Shown here in pieces: positions 1-7,967 of a stretch of 64,000 nucleotides of DNA. Position numbers and translations under genes: made by a program. Under the pieces are notes generated by a model, which made no database searches, had not been told where the DNA came from, and worked only from the letters and a program-made list of their open reading frames with translations. Origin of the DNA: Prevotellaceae bacterium UBA1391. Lineage in GTDB: Bacteria > Bacteroidota > Bacteroidia > Bacteroidales > Bacteroidaceae. The stretch is from assembly GCA_002305265.1 (NCBI GenBank), contig DBQP01000018.1, positions 157,575 through 221,574 of the forward strand. Reading direction: 5' to 3'. The number at the start of each line of letters is the position of its first letter. Position 1 is the first letter of the stretch.

Positions 1-1500
1 CTCATCACACAGGGCCTTGGCGAAGACGGACTCGTCTTCACCAACTCCATGGGCTTCGCTGCGCCTGCCTACACCTTTGTGCAGGACGACGACACGAAGT
101 ACTACATCAAGAGTGAGAACCCCGACCGCGGACTCTACACCTCCTACCTCACTGTCGCCGATGACGGCTCGCTCCGCTGGGAAACGCTCGACGAGCCCAA
201 CGACCGCGCGGCTTGGAACATCACCTTCACGGCCTCCAACGCCTACTACCAGCTGCGCAACGTAGCCACCGGCCGCTACATCTCCTACCGTTCCGGCGGC
301 TTCACCACCACTACGCTCGCCACGCCCACCACGGCCGAGAACCTCCAGCTCATGCGCGGACGCGTCTCCGCAGCCACCATCAACGGCGCAGACGTGCGCG
401 GCTATTGGATGGTCGCACGCGGCAGCTCCTCCAGCCAGACCCTCACCGCGTCCACCGGCGGTGCCGTCACCTCCTCTGGCTTCAGCCTTGCCAACAGCGC
501 CACCCAGCAGCGATGGCTCATCGTGACCGAAGACCAGGCACGCGAGCTCAGCACCATCGGCGTCAGCACGTCGCTCGGCGCCCTCGAGACTTCTCTCGCC
601 AACGTGCGCTCCCTGCTCGGCACACCCCACACCGAGGACACGGAAGGGGCCGACGCCACCCTCTCCACCCTGCTCGACAACATCGACCTCCAGAAGGCAA
701 GCATCACCCGCGCCTCCGAGGCCAACACCCTCACGCAGCAGGTGATCGAGGCCGGACTCAACTTCCTCGGAGCCGCCACGCCCCTCAGCGCAGCCAATCC
801 CTTCGACATCACCTTCCTCCTGGCCTCGCCCACGCTGGCCCAGACCGACGGATGGTCCTACACCGTTGCGCCCGCGCTCTCCTACAGCAGCGTCGAATAC
901 TATCAGCGCGCTTTCGACTTCTACCAGGTCCTGAATAACCTGCCCGCCGCCTCCTACCGCTTCACCGCGCAGGCCTTCCAGCGACCGGGTTCCTACACCG
1001 ACGCCTATGCCAACTACCTCGCCGGCGACACGGCCGTCACGGCCAGCATCTACGCCGGTGCCAGCAGCAACAGCCTGCGCCACATCGTCGACGGCGCATC
1101 CGACCGCCTGCTGGGCGGCAACGAAGTGGCCGCCGGCACGAGCTACATCCCCAACAACATGCAGGCCGCCAGCCTCTACTTCGCGGCTGAGCGCTACCCC
1201 AACGAGGTCCTCACCACCCTCACCGGCAGCTCCAACAGCCTGCGCGTCGGCATCCGCGCCACGTCGGCACCCACGTCCTACTGGACCATCTTCACCGACT
1301 TCCACCTCTATGCCTACGGAAAGCTCGGCTCCGAGGTCACCGGCATCAACGACATCTCCGCCACCACCGACGCACCGCTCTTCCAGCGCCCGCAGGACAT
1401 CTACAGCATCGACGGCCGCATCGTCCGCCGCAGCGCACGCTCGCTCGACGGACTCCAGCCCGGCATCTACATCGTCGGCGGCAAGAAGATCATGCGCTGA
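1..1500 (+). CDS. Secreted protein with C-terminal sorting-type signal (5' end outside window)
   Basis: The reading frame is open from base 1, so the N-terminus lies outside the window. The first visible ATG at 49 is probably internal. About the first 180 visible residues contain aromatic, glycine-rich strands (YYQLRNVATGRYISYRSGG) of the kind found in ricin-like beta-trefoil modules; this is a resemblance only. The middle part is Ser/Thr/Ala-rich. The protein ends in a short segment with the pattern IYSIDGRIVRR...LQPGIYIVGGKKIMR, typical of Bacteroidales secreted proteins handled by an envelope sorting system. Likely extracellular or surface-exposed. The substrate is not recognisable. A hairpin follows at 1575-1612. 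Confidence 0.7.
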   Translation, partial: LITQGLGEDGLVFTNSMGFAAPAYTFVQDDDTKYYIKSENPDRGLYTSYLTVADDGSLRWETLDEPNDRAAWNITFTASNAYYQLRNVATGRYISYRSGGFTTTTLATPTTAENLQLMRGRVSAATINGADVRGYWMVARGSSSSQTLTASTGGAVTSSGFSLANSATQQRWLIVTEDQARELSTIGVSTSLGALETSLANVRSLLGTPHTEDTEGADATLSTLLDNIDLQKASITRASEANTLTQQVIEAGLNFLGAATPLSAANPFDITFLLASPTLAQTDGWSYTVAPALSYSSVEYYQRAFDFYQVLNNLPAASYRFTAQAFQRPGSYTDAYANYLAGDTAVTASIYAGASSNSLRHIVDGASDRLLGGNEVAAGTSYIPNNMQAASLYFAAERYPNEVLTTLTGSSNSLRVGIRATSAPTSYWTIFTDFHLYAYGKLGSEVTGINDISATTDAPLFQRPQDIYSIDGRIVRRSARSLDGLQPGIYIVGGKKIMR

Positions 1501-1574
1501 GCCGCACGCCGCATCCGCACGGAGCGCCCCGATGCGCTGCCCAGCCGCTGCATCCCGCCCCATCCTCTTTCCCG

Positions 1575-1612
1575 CATCCCGACCGAACGGACCCCCTCCG
1601 ACGGTCGGGATG
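1575..1612 (+). terminator. Hairpin downstream of the first secreted-protein gene
   Basis: CATCCCGACCG and CGGTCGGGATG form an 11-bp stem about 75 bases after the stop codon. There is no clear T-run after it, so it may be an mRNA 3'-end structure rather than a strong intrinsic terminator. Confidence 0.45.
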
Positions 1613-1698
1613 CCTGCGTTTCAGCCCGTCCCGCCCCGCAAGCCCGTCCCGCCGAGCGCCAGCCAGCCAACACCCCATCGCCCCCCTCGCGCATCAAC

Positions 1699-1786
1699 GA
1701 CTGCGTTCGTTTTTAAAAAAGACTGCGCTCGTTTTTAAAAAAGACTGCGCTCGAAATCCACCATGGATGCGCACCGACTGCGCAGC
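1699..1786. repeat. 22-bp tandem array, AACGA/TCGTT family
   Basis: Three units of exactly 22 bp begin at 1699, 1721 and 1743 with GACTGCGYTCG. The first two carry TTTTTAAAAAA; a degenerate fourth unit follows. On the opposite strand the core reads CGAGCGCAGTC, the same core as at 26885-26950. The gap 1501-2019 holds no supported gene: it contains this array, the array at 1828 and the hairpin at 1575. Confidence 0.85.
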
Positions 1787-1827
1787 GGCTGCACCCGCAG
1801 CACGACGCGGAGACCTTCCTGCCGACA

Positions 1828-1893
1828 CACGAAGGCCTTCGCAACACACGACGAAGGCCTTCCCGATCGTTCGGAAAGGCCTTCGTGGCGATA
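1828..1893. repeat. 22-bp tandem array, GAAGGCCTTC palindrome family
   Basis: Three 22-bp units start at 1828, 1850 and 1872. Each carries GAAGGCCTTC or AAAGGCCTTC at the same place, followed by about 10 variable bases. The same core recurs at 9431, 21277, 26794, 43694 and 59970. Confidence 0.9.
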
Positions 1894-2019
1894 TCATGGT
1901 AAGCCGGGCGCACGAGCGGCGCGCACCGGCGGCGGGACGGAGAGGAAGCGGCATGACAGTCGCAGCACACCGGCACGGCAGGAGTGTTTCTCTGTGCACA
2001 GCGGCGGCGCGGCGGCCGG

Positions 2020-2889
2020 TTAGTCTTTCACGACATGCGTGCCGAGCGCGAAGGAGCGCTCCAGGTTGGGCGTGCTGTCGATGTTGTCCATCTTGGCCGA
2101 GATGTTGTCGATGTGGGTGACGAGCACGGCCTCCTTCGTGCAGGGCACGACGGGCGAGCCATATTCCAGCTCGCCGTGGTGGGAGAGCACGACGTGGAGG
2201 ATTTTGTTGATTTCTTCGCCGTCCACCTGCTTCTCCATCAGGATCTTCTGGAGGCGGTTGGCCGAGATGTAGATGTGGCCCACGAGGTACATGTCGGGCT
2301 GCGTCTCGCCCTCGGGCGAGTATTCATACACCTTCCCGTAGTCGTGGAAGAGGATGCCCAGGATGCAGCGCTCGATCTTGATGCTGTAGGGCAGGCAGGG
2401 ATAGATGCCCTCGAGCATGTGGAGCATCTGGTAGACGTGGTTGAGCAGTCCGCCCTTGTAGGCATGGTGCACGCTGGTGGCGGCAGGATACTTGGCGTAG
2501 GGGCCGAAGAGCGTGTCGGCCATGTCGCGGATGATGCCCGCGAGGAGCGGGTCGGTGCAGAAGGCCAGGAGCTGCTGGATGCAGGCGTCCCACTGTGCGC
2601 GCGGAATGGGCCGGGGAATGAGATCGTAGAGCGGGTCGCCCTCCTGAGGCATGCGGCCGGGAATCATGTCGAGGCCGTTGGCCGACTTCTTGCCGTCGCC
2701 CTTGTCTTGGATGAGCTTGAAGGAGACGGTCTGTCCGACGACGGGCGGCGCGGTGGCAGCCACGTCCCAGACGGCGATGGAGAGGTCGTCGACGAGCGAG
2801 CGCAGCTTGAGCAGGCAATAGGGCGAGCCGTTCTTGGTCGTGGCGTTCGAGCGCGACACGACGAGGTATTCGGTGAAGGGTTGTGTCAT
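2020..2889 (-). CDS. YhaM-family OB-fold/HD-domain nuclease (3'-5' exoribonuclease-like)
   Basis: A 289-aa protein with the layout of the YhaM family: an N-terminal OB-fold-like nucleic-acid-binding part (about residues 5-80) and a C-terminal HD metal-dependent phosphohydrolase domain. Visible HD-domain ligands are H141/H142, H151, the HD pair H182-D183, H205, H237/H238 and D261. By family knowledge it would trim RNA or single-stranded DNA 3' ends in the cytoplasm; the exact substrate cannot be read from sequence. The start is 11 bases from the stop of the nitroreductase gene, so the two are probably co-transcribed from the promoter at 3467. Confidence 0.85.
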   Translation of the reverse strand: MTQPFTEYLVVSRSNATTKNGSPYCLLKLRSLVDDLSIAVWDVAATAPPVVGQTVSFKLIQDKGDGKKSANGLDMIPGRMPQEGDPLYDLIPRPIPRAQWDACIQQLLAFCTDPLLAGIIRDMADTLFGPYAKYPAATSVHHAYKGGLLNHVYQMLHMLEGIYPCLPYSIKIERCILGILFHDYGKVYEYSPEGETQPDMYLVGHIYISANRLQKILMEKQVDGEEINKILHVVLSHHGELEYGSPVVPCTKEAVLVTHIDNISAKMDNIDSTPNLERSFALGTHVVKD

Positions 2890-2900
2890 AGCGGTGAGAT

Positions 2901-3428
2901 TCAGATGTATTCGACGATTTCAGACAATTCCTTGCGCGGACGGGTGGCCGGACGAGGGCAGTCGGGGGCGATGTGGCCGATGGGGATGATGACGGCCGCT
3001 TCCCATCCGTCGGGCTGCGGGAAGTGCTGGCGGAAGGTGTCGGGGTTGAAGGCGCACACCCAGCAGGAACCGAGGCCGAGGTCGGTGGCGGCCATCACGA
3101 TGTGGTCGGCAGCGATGGCGATGTCGATGTCGGCCGAGTCGCGGTCGTCGAACTTGCGGTGCCAGCATGCGGCCCGGTTGTTGAGACAGACGATGTAGAG
3201 CGGCGCCGAGGCCATCCACTCGCGGCTATAGCAGTCGGCAATCTTCCTGCGGCCTTCCTCGCTCTGCACGACCAGAAAGCGCCAGGGCTGGGCATTGACG
3301 GCCGAGGGAGCCAGACGGGCACACTCGAGAATGTAGTGGAGGTCGTCGGAAGAGACGGGCTGATCGGTGAACTTGCGCGCGGAGAAGCGCTCCTGCACGA
3401 GCGGAAGGAAACGTTGTGGTGACGTCAT
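2901..3428 (-). CDS. Nitroreductase-family FMN oxidoreductase
   Basis: About 176 aa beginning MTSPQRFLPLVQERFSARKF. The N-terminal ERFSARKF motif, the APSAVNAQPWRF motif and the C-terminal GHIAP segment are those of the nitroreductase superfamily, flavoproteins that reduce nitro compounds or quinones with NAD(P)H. An ATG farther upstream (3479) is open, but it would place the N-terminus across the promoter element at 3467-3475, so 3428 is preferred. It is the first gene of a probable pair with the YhaM-like gene. The physiological substrate is unknown. Confidence 0.85.
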   Translation of the reverse strand: MTSPQRFLPLVQERFSARKFTDQPVSSDDLHYILECARLAPSAVNAQPWRFLVVQSEEGRRKIADCYSREWMASAPLYIVCLNNRAACWHRKFDDRDSADIDIAIAADHIVMAATDLGLGSCWVCAFNPDTFRQHFPQPDGWEAAVIIPIGHIAPDCPRPATRPRKELSEIVEYI

Positions 3429-3466
3429 GGCAGTGGGGGTTTGAGACGTTTGTAGGGTTGATAGAG

Positions 3467-3475
3467 GCAAAGTTA
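3467..3475 (-). promoter_or_regulatory. Bacteroidota -7 promoter element (TAACTTTGC)
   Basis: The minus strand reads TAACTTTGC, matching TAnnTTTGC, about 40 bases upstream of the preferred nitroreductase start. No clear -33 TTTG is visible at the expected spacing. Confidence 0.6.
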
Positions 3476-3555
3476 GCAAATTCCGCGCATTCGAGCGTCA
3501 CCTCGCCGCAGGAAAGGTGCATTTTTTGTGCGCGACGCACAGTAGGAGCGCAAAC

Positions 3556-3600
3556 ACACCGTCCCGGAAGCGTCCGCTGGGGGACGTTCCGGGACGGTGT
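3556..3600 (-). terminator. Strong hairpin after the first thioredoxin-like gene
   Basis: A 14-bp perfect stem (ACACCGTCCCGGAA paired with TTCCGGGACGGTGT) with further pairing inside, 43 bases beyond the stop at 3643. On the minus strand it is followed by only a short T-rich stretch. It separates the thioredoxin gene from the nitroreductase gene. Confidence 0.65.
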
Positions 3601-3642
3601 CAGACGTCGGACGCAGGCGCTCCTGCCTGAGGAGGCAGGCCC

Positions 3643-5025
3643 TCAGCGCTGCGCATCGAGAATGGCGTCCATACGGGCGATGAAGTCGTCGCCCGACGGA
3701 CGGAAGGCGTCGGCATTGTTGATCGTGCCGTCGGCATTGATGATGAGAAAGCGCGGGATGGAGCGCACGCCCCACTGCGACGACAGCAGCTTCTCCTCGT
3801 CGCGGTTGACGTGGTATTGTGGCCAAGCGGGACGGTCCTCCGTCACCTTCTGCTCCCACGCCTCGATGTTCTGGTCGAGCGAGATGGAGAGGAAGCGGAT
3901 GCGGTCGTCGTCCTGGTAGTGCGCGGCCAGCTTCGCCAGATAGGGAATCTCCATCACGCAGGGGCCGCACCACGTGGCCCAGAGGTCGATGTAGAGCACG
4001 CGGCCGAAGTGCTCGCTCAGCCGGTGGGGCTCGCCTTGCAGGTCGGAGAACGTGACGTCGGGGCAGGCCATGCCGCTCTGCGTGGAGCGACGCGCATCGA
4101 CGACATACTGATAGGTGCGCACGACGTCGGTGTCGCCGGTCTGGCGCACGAGCGCCCAAAAGGCGTCGATGTCGACCTCCTCGGCGCCCAGCACCTGACT
4201 CACATGGTTGTCGATGAGCAGGTGGCGCAGCGTGTCATTCTGCACGTTGTCGACGATGGCGCGGAGATACTCCTGCGCATAGACGTTGATGTCCATGTCG
4301 CTGCTGACCTCCACCGGCATCTTCCAGAAGAGATACGACTGCAGGATGTCGTGCTCCAGATAGCGCGCATCGTTCGGGTCGACTTCGGCCATGAAGGAGG
4401 CAAGGCGCGCGTCGTGCTTGGCGTCGATGCCGCGCACTGTGCAGAAACCGCTCTGCATCGTGATGCGATTGGCCAGATAGCGGAGCCGCACTTGCTCGCT
4501 CAACTGCGCGCGGAGCGCCGTGTCGCGCTCCTGGGCCAGCAGCCGCTGGAGTTCGGCGTGCTTGTGCTCGAGCAGTCGCCACGCGTCGGGAAAGGAGAGC
4601 GTGTCGCTGGGATTGACGCGCTCGTAGGCAACGTCCTTCGGCGGCAGGAAGCCTTCGACAGCCGAAGTGAGCTCCGACTGGAAGGCGTTGTCGCCCTCAA
4701 ACTTCAGGGTGGCCGTCTTGCCGCGTCCCTTCACCTCCACACGGAGCGTCTTGCCGGGCTCGAGCAAGGCATAGAAGTTTGCAGCGCCTGTCGTGACATA
4801 GGCGCGAGTGGGCTGCGTGAGGGTGTCGCCTTGGAACGTCGCACGGCCCTTCGCGTCGAATTCGAGGGCTTGCAGGTTGAGGTCGACGACGATGGACGCG
4901 TGCTCGCGCATCGAGGCTTCGGCCACGTGGAGTTGCAGTGCCTGTGCATGCGCCGTGCCCGCCAGCAGGACGGCAGCCGCAGCTGCCAGCAGTTTTTTTT
5001 TGATGAGAAGTAGTTTTCTGTGCAT
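3643..5025 (-). CDS. TlpA-type thioredoxin-domain envelope protein (paralogue 1)
   Basis: From the ATG at 5025 the protein is 460 aa. It has a signal peptide (MHRKLLLIKKK then an Ala-rich core ending AHAQA), a roughly 300-residue helical region without a recognisable fold, and a C-terminal TlpA/AhpC-type thioredoxin domain with the redox motif WATWCGPC and the cis-Pro segment RSIPRFLII. It should act as a disulfide reductase or isomerase in the periplasm. The open frame extends to 5349, but that extension translates the 22-bp repeat array and is rejected. A second MHRK start at 5067 looks like a partial duplication of the leader. It is the first of three consecutive thioredoxin-like genes. 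Confidence 0.85.
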   Translation of the reverse strand: MHRKLLLIKKKLLAAAAAVLLAGTAHAQALQLHVAEASMREHASIVVDLNLQALEFDAKGRATFQGDTLTQPTRAYVTTGAANFYALLEPGKTLRVEVKGRGKTATLKFEGDNAFQSELTSAVEGFLPPKDVAYERVNPSDTLSFPDAWRLLEHKHAELQRLLAQERDTALRAQLSEQVRLRYLANRITMQSGFCTVRGIDAKHDARLASFMAEVDPNDARYLEHDILQSYLFWKMPVEVSSDMDINVYAQEYLRAIVDNVQNDTLRHLLIDNHVSQVLGAEEVDIDAFWALVRQTGDTDVVRTYQYVVDARRSTQSGMACPDVTFSDLQGEPHRLSEHFGRVLYIDLWATWCGPCVMEIPYLAKLAAHYQDDDRIRFLSISLDQNIEAWEQKVTEDRPAWPQYHVNRDEEKLLSSQWGVRSIPRFLIINADGTINNADAFRPSGDDFIARMDAILDAQR

Positions 5026-5192
5026 GAATATTTGTCTTTCGATGAGGATAGGTTGTTTTCTGTGCATGAGGAAAGGAGAAATGTAGTGTATGTCGGGAAA
5101 GGAGCGTCTGCCCGCAGCAAGTGGTGGACATAAACACAGGAGGTAGTCCGGCTGCACGGTCAGTCGTGCCGGACTACCCCTCTGCACTTGGG

Positions 5193-5346
5193 AGGATGTG
5201 GCTGAAAAAACAGCCGGATACGCTTGCAAAGACAGCCGGGTGCGCTTGCAAAAACTGCCGGATGCGCTTGCAAAACCAGCCGGATGCGCTTGCAAAACCA
5301 GCCGGATGCGCTTGCAAAACCAGCCGGATGCGCGCGCTTTCAGCCG
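5193..5346. repeat. 22-bp tandem array (CGGATGCGCTTGCAAAA units)
   Basis: Units start at 5215, 5237, 5259, 5281 and 5303, each 22 bp; the last two are identical. A degenerate unit lies on each side (5193 and 5325). The array fills most of the 342-bp gap between two thioredoxin-like genes, which otherwise holds no supported feature. Confidence 0.95.
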
Positions 5347-5367
5347 CACGTGCGGCCGCGCCGCTAC

Positions 5368-6501
5368 TTATTCGCCGAGCAATTCCGTCAGCTTCGCGTG
5401 AAGTGCTTCCTCACGCAGGTCCTTGGCGATGATGACGCCCTTTTGGTCGACCAGCACATTCGCAGGAATAGCAGTCACATTGTAGGCGGCAGCGCCTTCG
5501 CTCTCCCAGCCCTTGAGGTCGCTCATCTGCGGCCACGGCATGTGGAGGTCCTTGATGGCCTTGCGCCAGGCTGCGCCGTCGTTGTCGAGACTGACGCCGA
5601 CAATCTCAAGTCCCTTGCTGTGGAACTTGTCGTAGGCGGCGACGACATTCGGCATCTCTGCGCGGCAAGGACCGCACCAGGAGGCCCAGAAGTCGATGAG
5701 CGTGTACTTGTTCTTTCCGACATAGTCGCTCACCTTGATTTTCCGGCCCGTCGGGTCGGCCATCTCGATGTCTGTGTACGACTCGCCCTCTGCGGTTGCA
5801 GCGGCCGCCTTCTGCGCATTGACGATGGAAAGGTAGTTGGGCGTCTCCGCCTTGTGCTTGGCAAAAGCGTCGAGAACTGCCTTCTGCATCTCGGGCTCGA
5901 AGTTGGGATATTCATACAGCAGGAGCAAGTCGGAGAAGCCAGAAGGAATGTAATTCACCATGAAGTCGTAGACGGCCTGACGTCGCTCGGCAGTCAGCTT
6001 GTCGATAGCGGCCTGTGCGGCTACAGACTCGGCGGTGGAGTCGTTGCCCGCATTCACCTTTTCCCAATAGGGCGTGATGCGCGCGTTGTAGGTCGAGTCG
6101 AGCTGTTCGAACTCCTTCAGGAGCACGTAGTTCTCGCCGGTCGACGTCACGACGGCTTCCTTGCCGCTCTGCTCCGAGAAAATCTCGACGTGGATGTCGG
6201 CATTTTCCAGCAGAATCTGTGCCATGCCAAAGCCCTGTGCGCTGCCCTTGTGGGTGGGTACGATGAAGCGCAGTGCCGCACCGTCGATCTCGCCGGTGAA
6301 CTTAAACTCGCCGTCCTTGACGATGGCCGTGTCCTCAGGCACGAACTGGAAGAAGCCCTGCATGGAGGACAGGTATACTGTATCACCGTCGACAGTGCCC
6401 TCGGCCGTTCCTGTCACGGTATAGCCTGGCTTCGTTGCGCACGCGGTGAAGAGCACTGCCAGCAAGAGCGAGGCGGAGAGAATCGTGAATCTTGACTTCA
6501 T
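5368..6501 (-). CDS. TlpA-type thioredoxin lipoprotein with DUF4369-like N-terminus (paralogue 2)
   Basis: A 377-aa lipoprotein beginning MKSRFTILSA with a lipobox ending FTAC (Cys21). The N-terminal part (GYTVTGTAEGTVDGDTVYL...) is a beta-rich region like the DUF4369 domain that precedes many Bacteroidales thioredoxins. The C-terminal domain carries WASWCGPC and the cis-Pro segment TAIPANVLVD. It is expected to be a membrane-anchored periplasmic thiol-disulfide oxidoreductase. The start is the ATG at 6501; the longer open frame runs into the repeat array upstream. The promoter at 6762 probably drives it. Confidence 0.9.
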   Translation of the reverse strand: MKSRFTILSASLLLAVLFTACATKPGYTVTGTAEGTVDGDTVYLSSMQGFFQFVPEDTAIVKDGEFKFTGEIDGAALRFIVPTHKGSAQGFGMAQILLENADIHVEIFSEQSGKEAVVTSTGENYVLLKEFEQLDSTYNARITPYWEKVNAGNDSTAESVAAQAAIDKLTAERRQAVYDFMVNYIPSGFSDLLLLYEYPNFEPEMQKAVLDAFAKHKAETPNYLSIVNAQKAAAATAEGESYTDIEMADPTGRKIKVSDYVGKNKYTLIDFWASWCGPCRAEMPNVVAAYDKFHSKGLEIVGVSLDNDGAAWRKAIKDLHMPWPQMSDLKGWESEGAAAYNVTAIPANVLVDQKGVIIAKDLREEALHAKLTELLGE

Positions 6502-6600
6502 ATTGTATGTTTTTGAGGTGATGTATGACAGCCGATGGACGCACACGTCGCCGGACCGGCCAAGTGAAAAATCGGTTTCGTTGCCGCGAAGCATCCACAG

Positions 6601-6776
6601 CGCCGCAAAGTAGAATTCATTTCGCGGAAGACGTATTGAGGAAACGCGGAAGACGTATTGAGAAAACGCGGAAGACGTAATGAAAAATCGCTGAAGCGAA
6701 AAATCAGAATCGCTGAAGCGAAAAATCAGAATCGCTGAAGCGAAAAAAATAGATCGCTGCCGCAAAGATACATTTT
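6601..6776. repeat. Eight-unit 22-bp tandem array that includes a promoter
   Basis: Units begin at 6601, 6623, 6645, 6667, 6689, 6711, 6733 and 6755. Three carry CGCGGAAGACGTA and three carry CGCTGAAGCGAAAAA, so the unit sequence changes along the array while the period stays 22. The last unit contains the -7 promoter element at 6762. The gap 6502-6897 holds no gene. Confidence 0.95.
6762..6770 (-). promoter_or_regulatory. -7 promoter element TATCTTTGC
   Basis: A perfect TAnnTTTGC match on the minus strand, about 260 bases upstream of the thioredoxin lipoprotein start (6501). It lies inside the final unit of the 22-bp array. No clear -33 box. Confidence 0.65.
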
Positions 6777-6897
6777 TTGGAAATATAAAAAAAGATTCCG
6801 GTGAGAAAAAAGATGTATCGTGCTGCCTGTCATGCGTTTTGGACCGGCAGCGGCTCCGTGCGGACGGCGCAGCGGAAGTGTGCGGGCAGTTTGTGGC

Positions 6898-7929
6898 TCA
6901 CGCCGTGAGCCGGGCGAGCAACGCCCGAATTTCGTCGGGGCCGGAGGGGGAAGCCAGCACGCGGCCTTCGGCGTCGAGCAGCAGGTAGTAGGGCACGCCT
7001 GCACCCAACTGATAGCGATGGTAGATGATGTCGTAGCCGGCCTGCGTCGTCCGGTATTGCGGCCAGGGCTCGGGATGCTTCTTCAGTGCGGCGCGCCAGG
7101 CCTCGTCCTTCTCGTCGATGGAGATGGCGACGACGCTGAGCTGCGACTGGAAGTCGCGGGCAATCTCAGCAATCTTCGGCATGGAGTAGAGGCAGATGCC
7201 GCACCAGGAGGCCCAGAAGTCGAGGAGAATGTAGCGGCTCTTCGGCAGCACGGCAAGGGCCGACGTCGGTTGTCCGTCGGTGCCGGCAATCGGAAAGTCG
7301 AGCAGCGGCGCTCCGAGGGTCGTCAGACGGCCGTCGGCCACGCGGCGGCGGAACTCGGCGTAGCGCGCCGTGTCGAGCGGATTTTCCTGAATCAGTGTCT
7401 CCAGTTCCGCCACTTGCTCCGCGCGCAGGTTGTAGGCGCGCTCGAGCAGGCGGTTGGCGAGCCATACGCTGACGACGGACCGCGGATGCTGCCGGATGAA
7501 GGCCCAGTCGGCGCCGTCGGCCTGCTGCAGGGCCTGATAGGCGAGGAAGTCGCGCTGCACTTCCCCACCCGTCACCTGCAGGGTGGGACTGACGTGATAG
7601 ACGGTGTCGGACAAGAAGATTTCGGTGTAGGTCCAGCGAATCGAGTCGGTGGGCCATCCGCGCTTCTCCACGAGCGCGAGGTTGTTGGTCATGAGCGTAC
7701 CGGCCTGCGGCTGTCCGATGCGGCCGCGCAGCGTGAAGCGCCCGTCTTTGAGCGTGTCGCTGCCGAGGTCCTCCGAATAGCTGACAGGCGTGCGGACGAC
7801 GAGTCCGACGGTGGTGCCGTCGGGCATGTCGAGCTGGCCTTCGACGACAAAGCCGCCCTGCTGTGCCGACGCGTGCTTAGGCGCCAGCAGGAGGAGAGAG
7901 AGCAGCGGAAGGATGAGAATGCGTTTCAT
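6898..7929 (-). CDS. TlpA-type thioredoxin-domain protein (paralogue 3, CGIC active site)
   Basis: A 343-aa protein with a signal peptide (MKRILILPLLSLLLLAPKHASAQ), an N-terminal beta-rich DUF4369-like region (about residues 25-115), a helical linker, and a C-terminal thioredoxin domain with WASWCGIC and the cis-Pro segment AGVPYYLLLD. The CGIC dipeptide differs from the CGPC of the two neighbouring paralogues and should change the redox potential. Likely periplasmic. The start is the ATG at 7929, 39 bases from the stop of the DUF4105 gene, which suggests an operon. Confidence 0.88.
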   Translation of the reverse strand: MKRILILPLLSLLLLAPKHASAQQGGFVVEGQLDMPDGTTVGLVVRTPVSYSEDLGSDTLKDGRFTLRGRIGQPQAGTLMTNNLALVEKRGWPTDSIRWTYTEIFLSDTVYHVSPTLQVTGGEVQRDFLAYQALQQADGADWAFIRQHPRSVVSVWLANRLLERAYNLRAEQVAELETLIQENPLDTARYAEFRRRVADGRLTTLGAPLLDFPIAGTDGQPTSALAVLPKSRYILLDFWASWCGICLYSMPKIAEIARDFQSQLSVVAISIDEKDEAWRAALKKHPEPWPQYRTTQAGYDIIYHRYQLGAGVPYYLLLDAEGRVLASPSGPDEIRALLARLTA

Positions 7930-7967
7930 AGAGATGATGTGTGGGATGGCGGAAAGAAGTGGGATGC

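Noticed and set aside
5026..5349. N-terminal extension of the first thioredoxin gene
   Set aside because: The extension translates the 22-bp tandem repeat and precedes an obvious signal peptide at 5025; open only because the period is not a multiple of 3.
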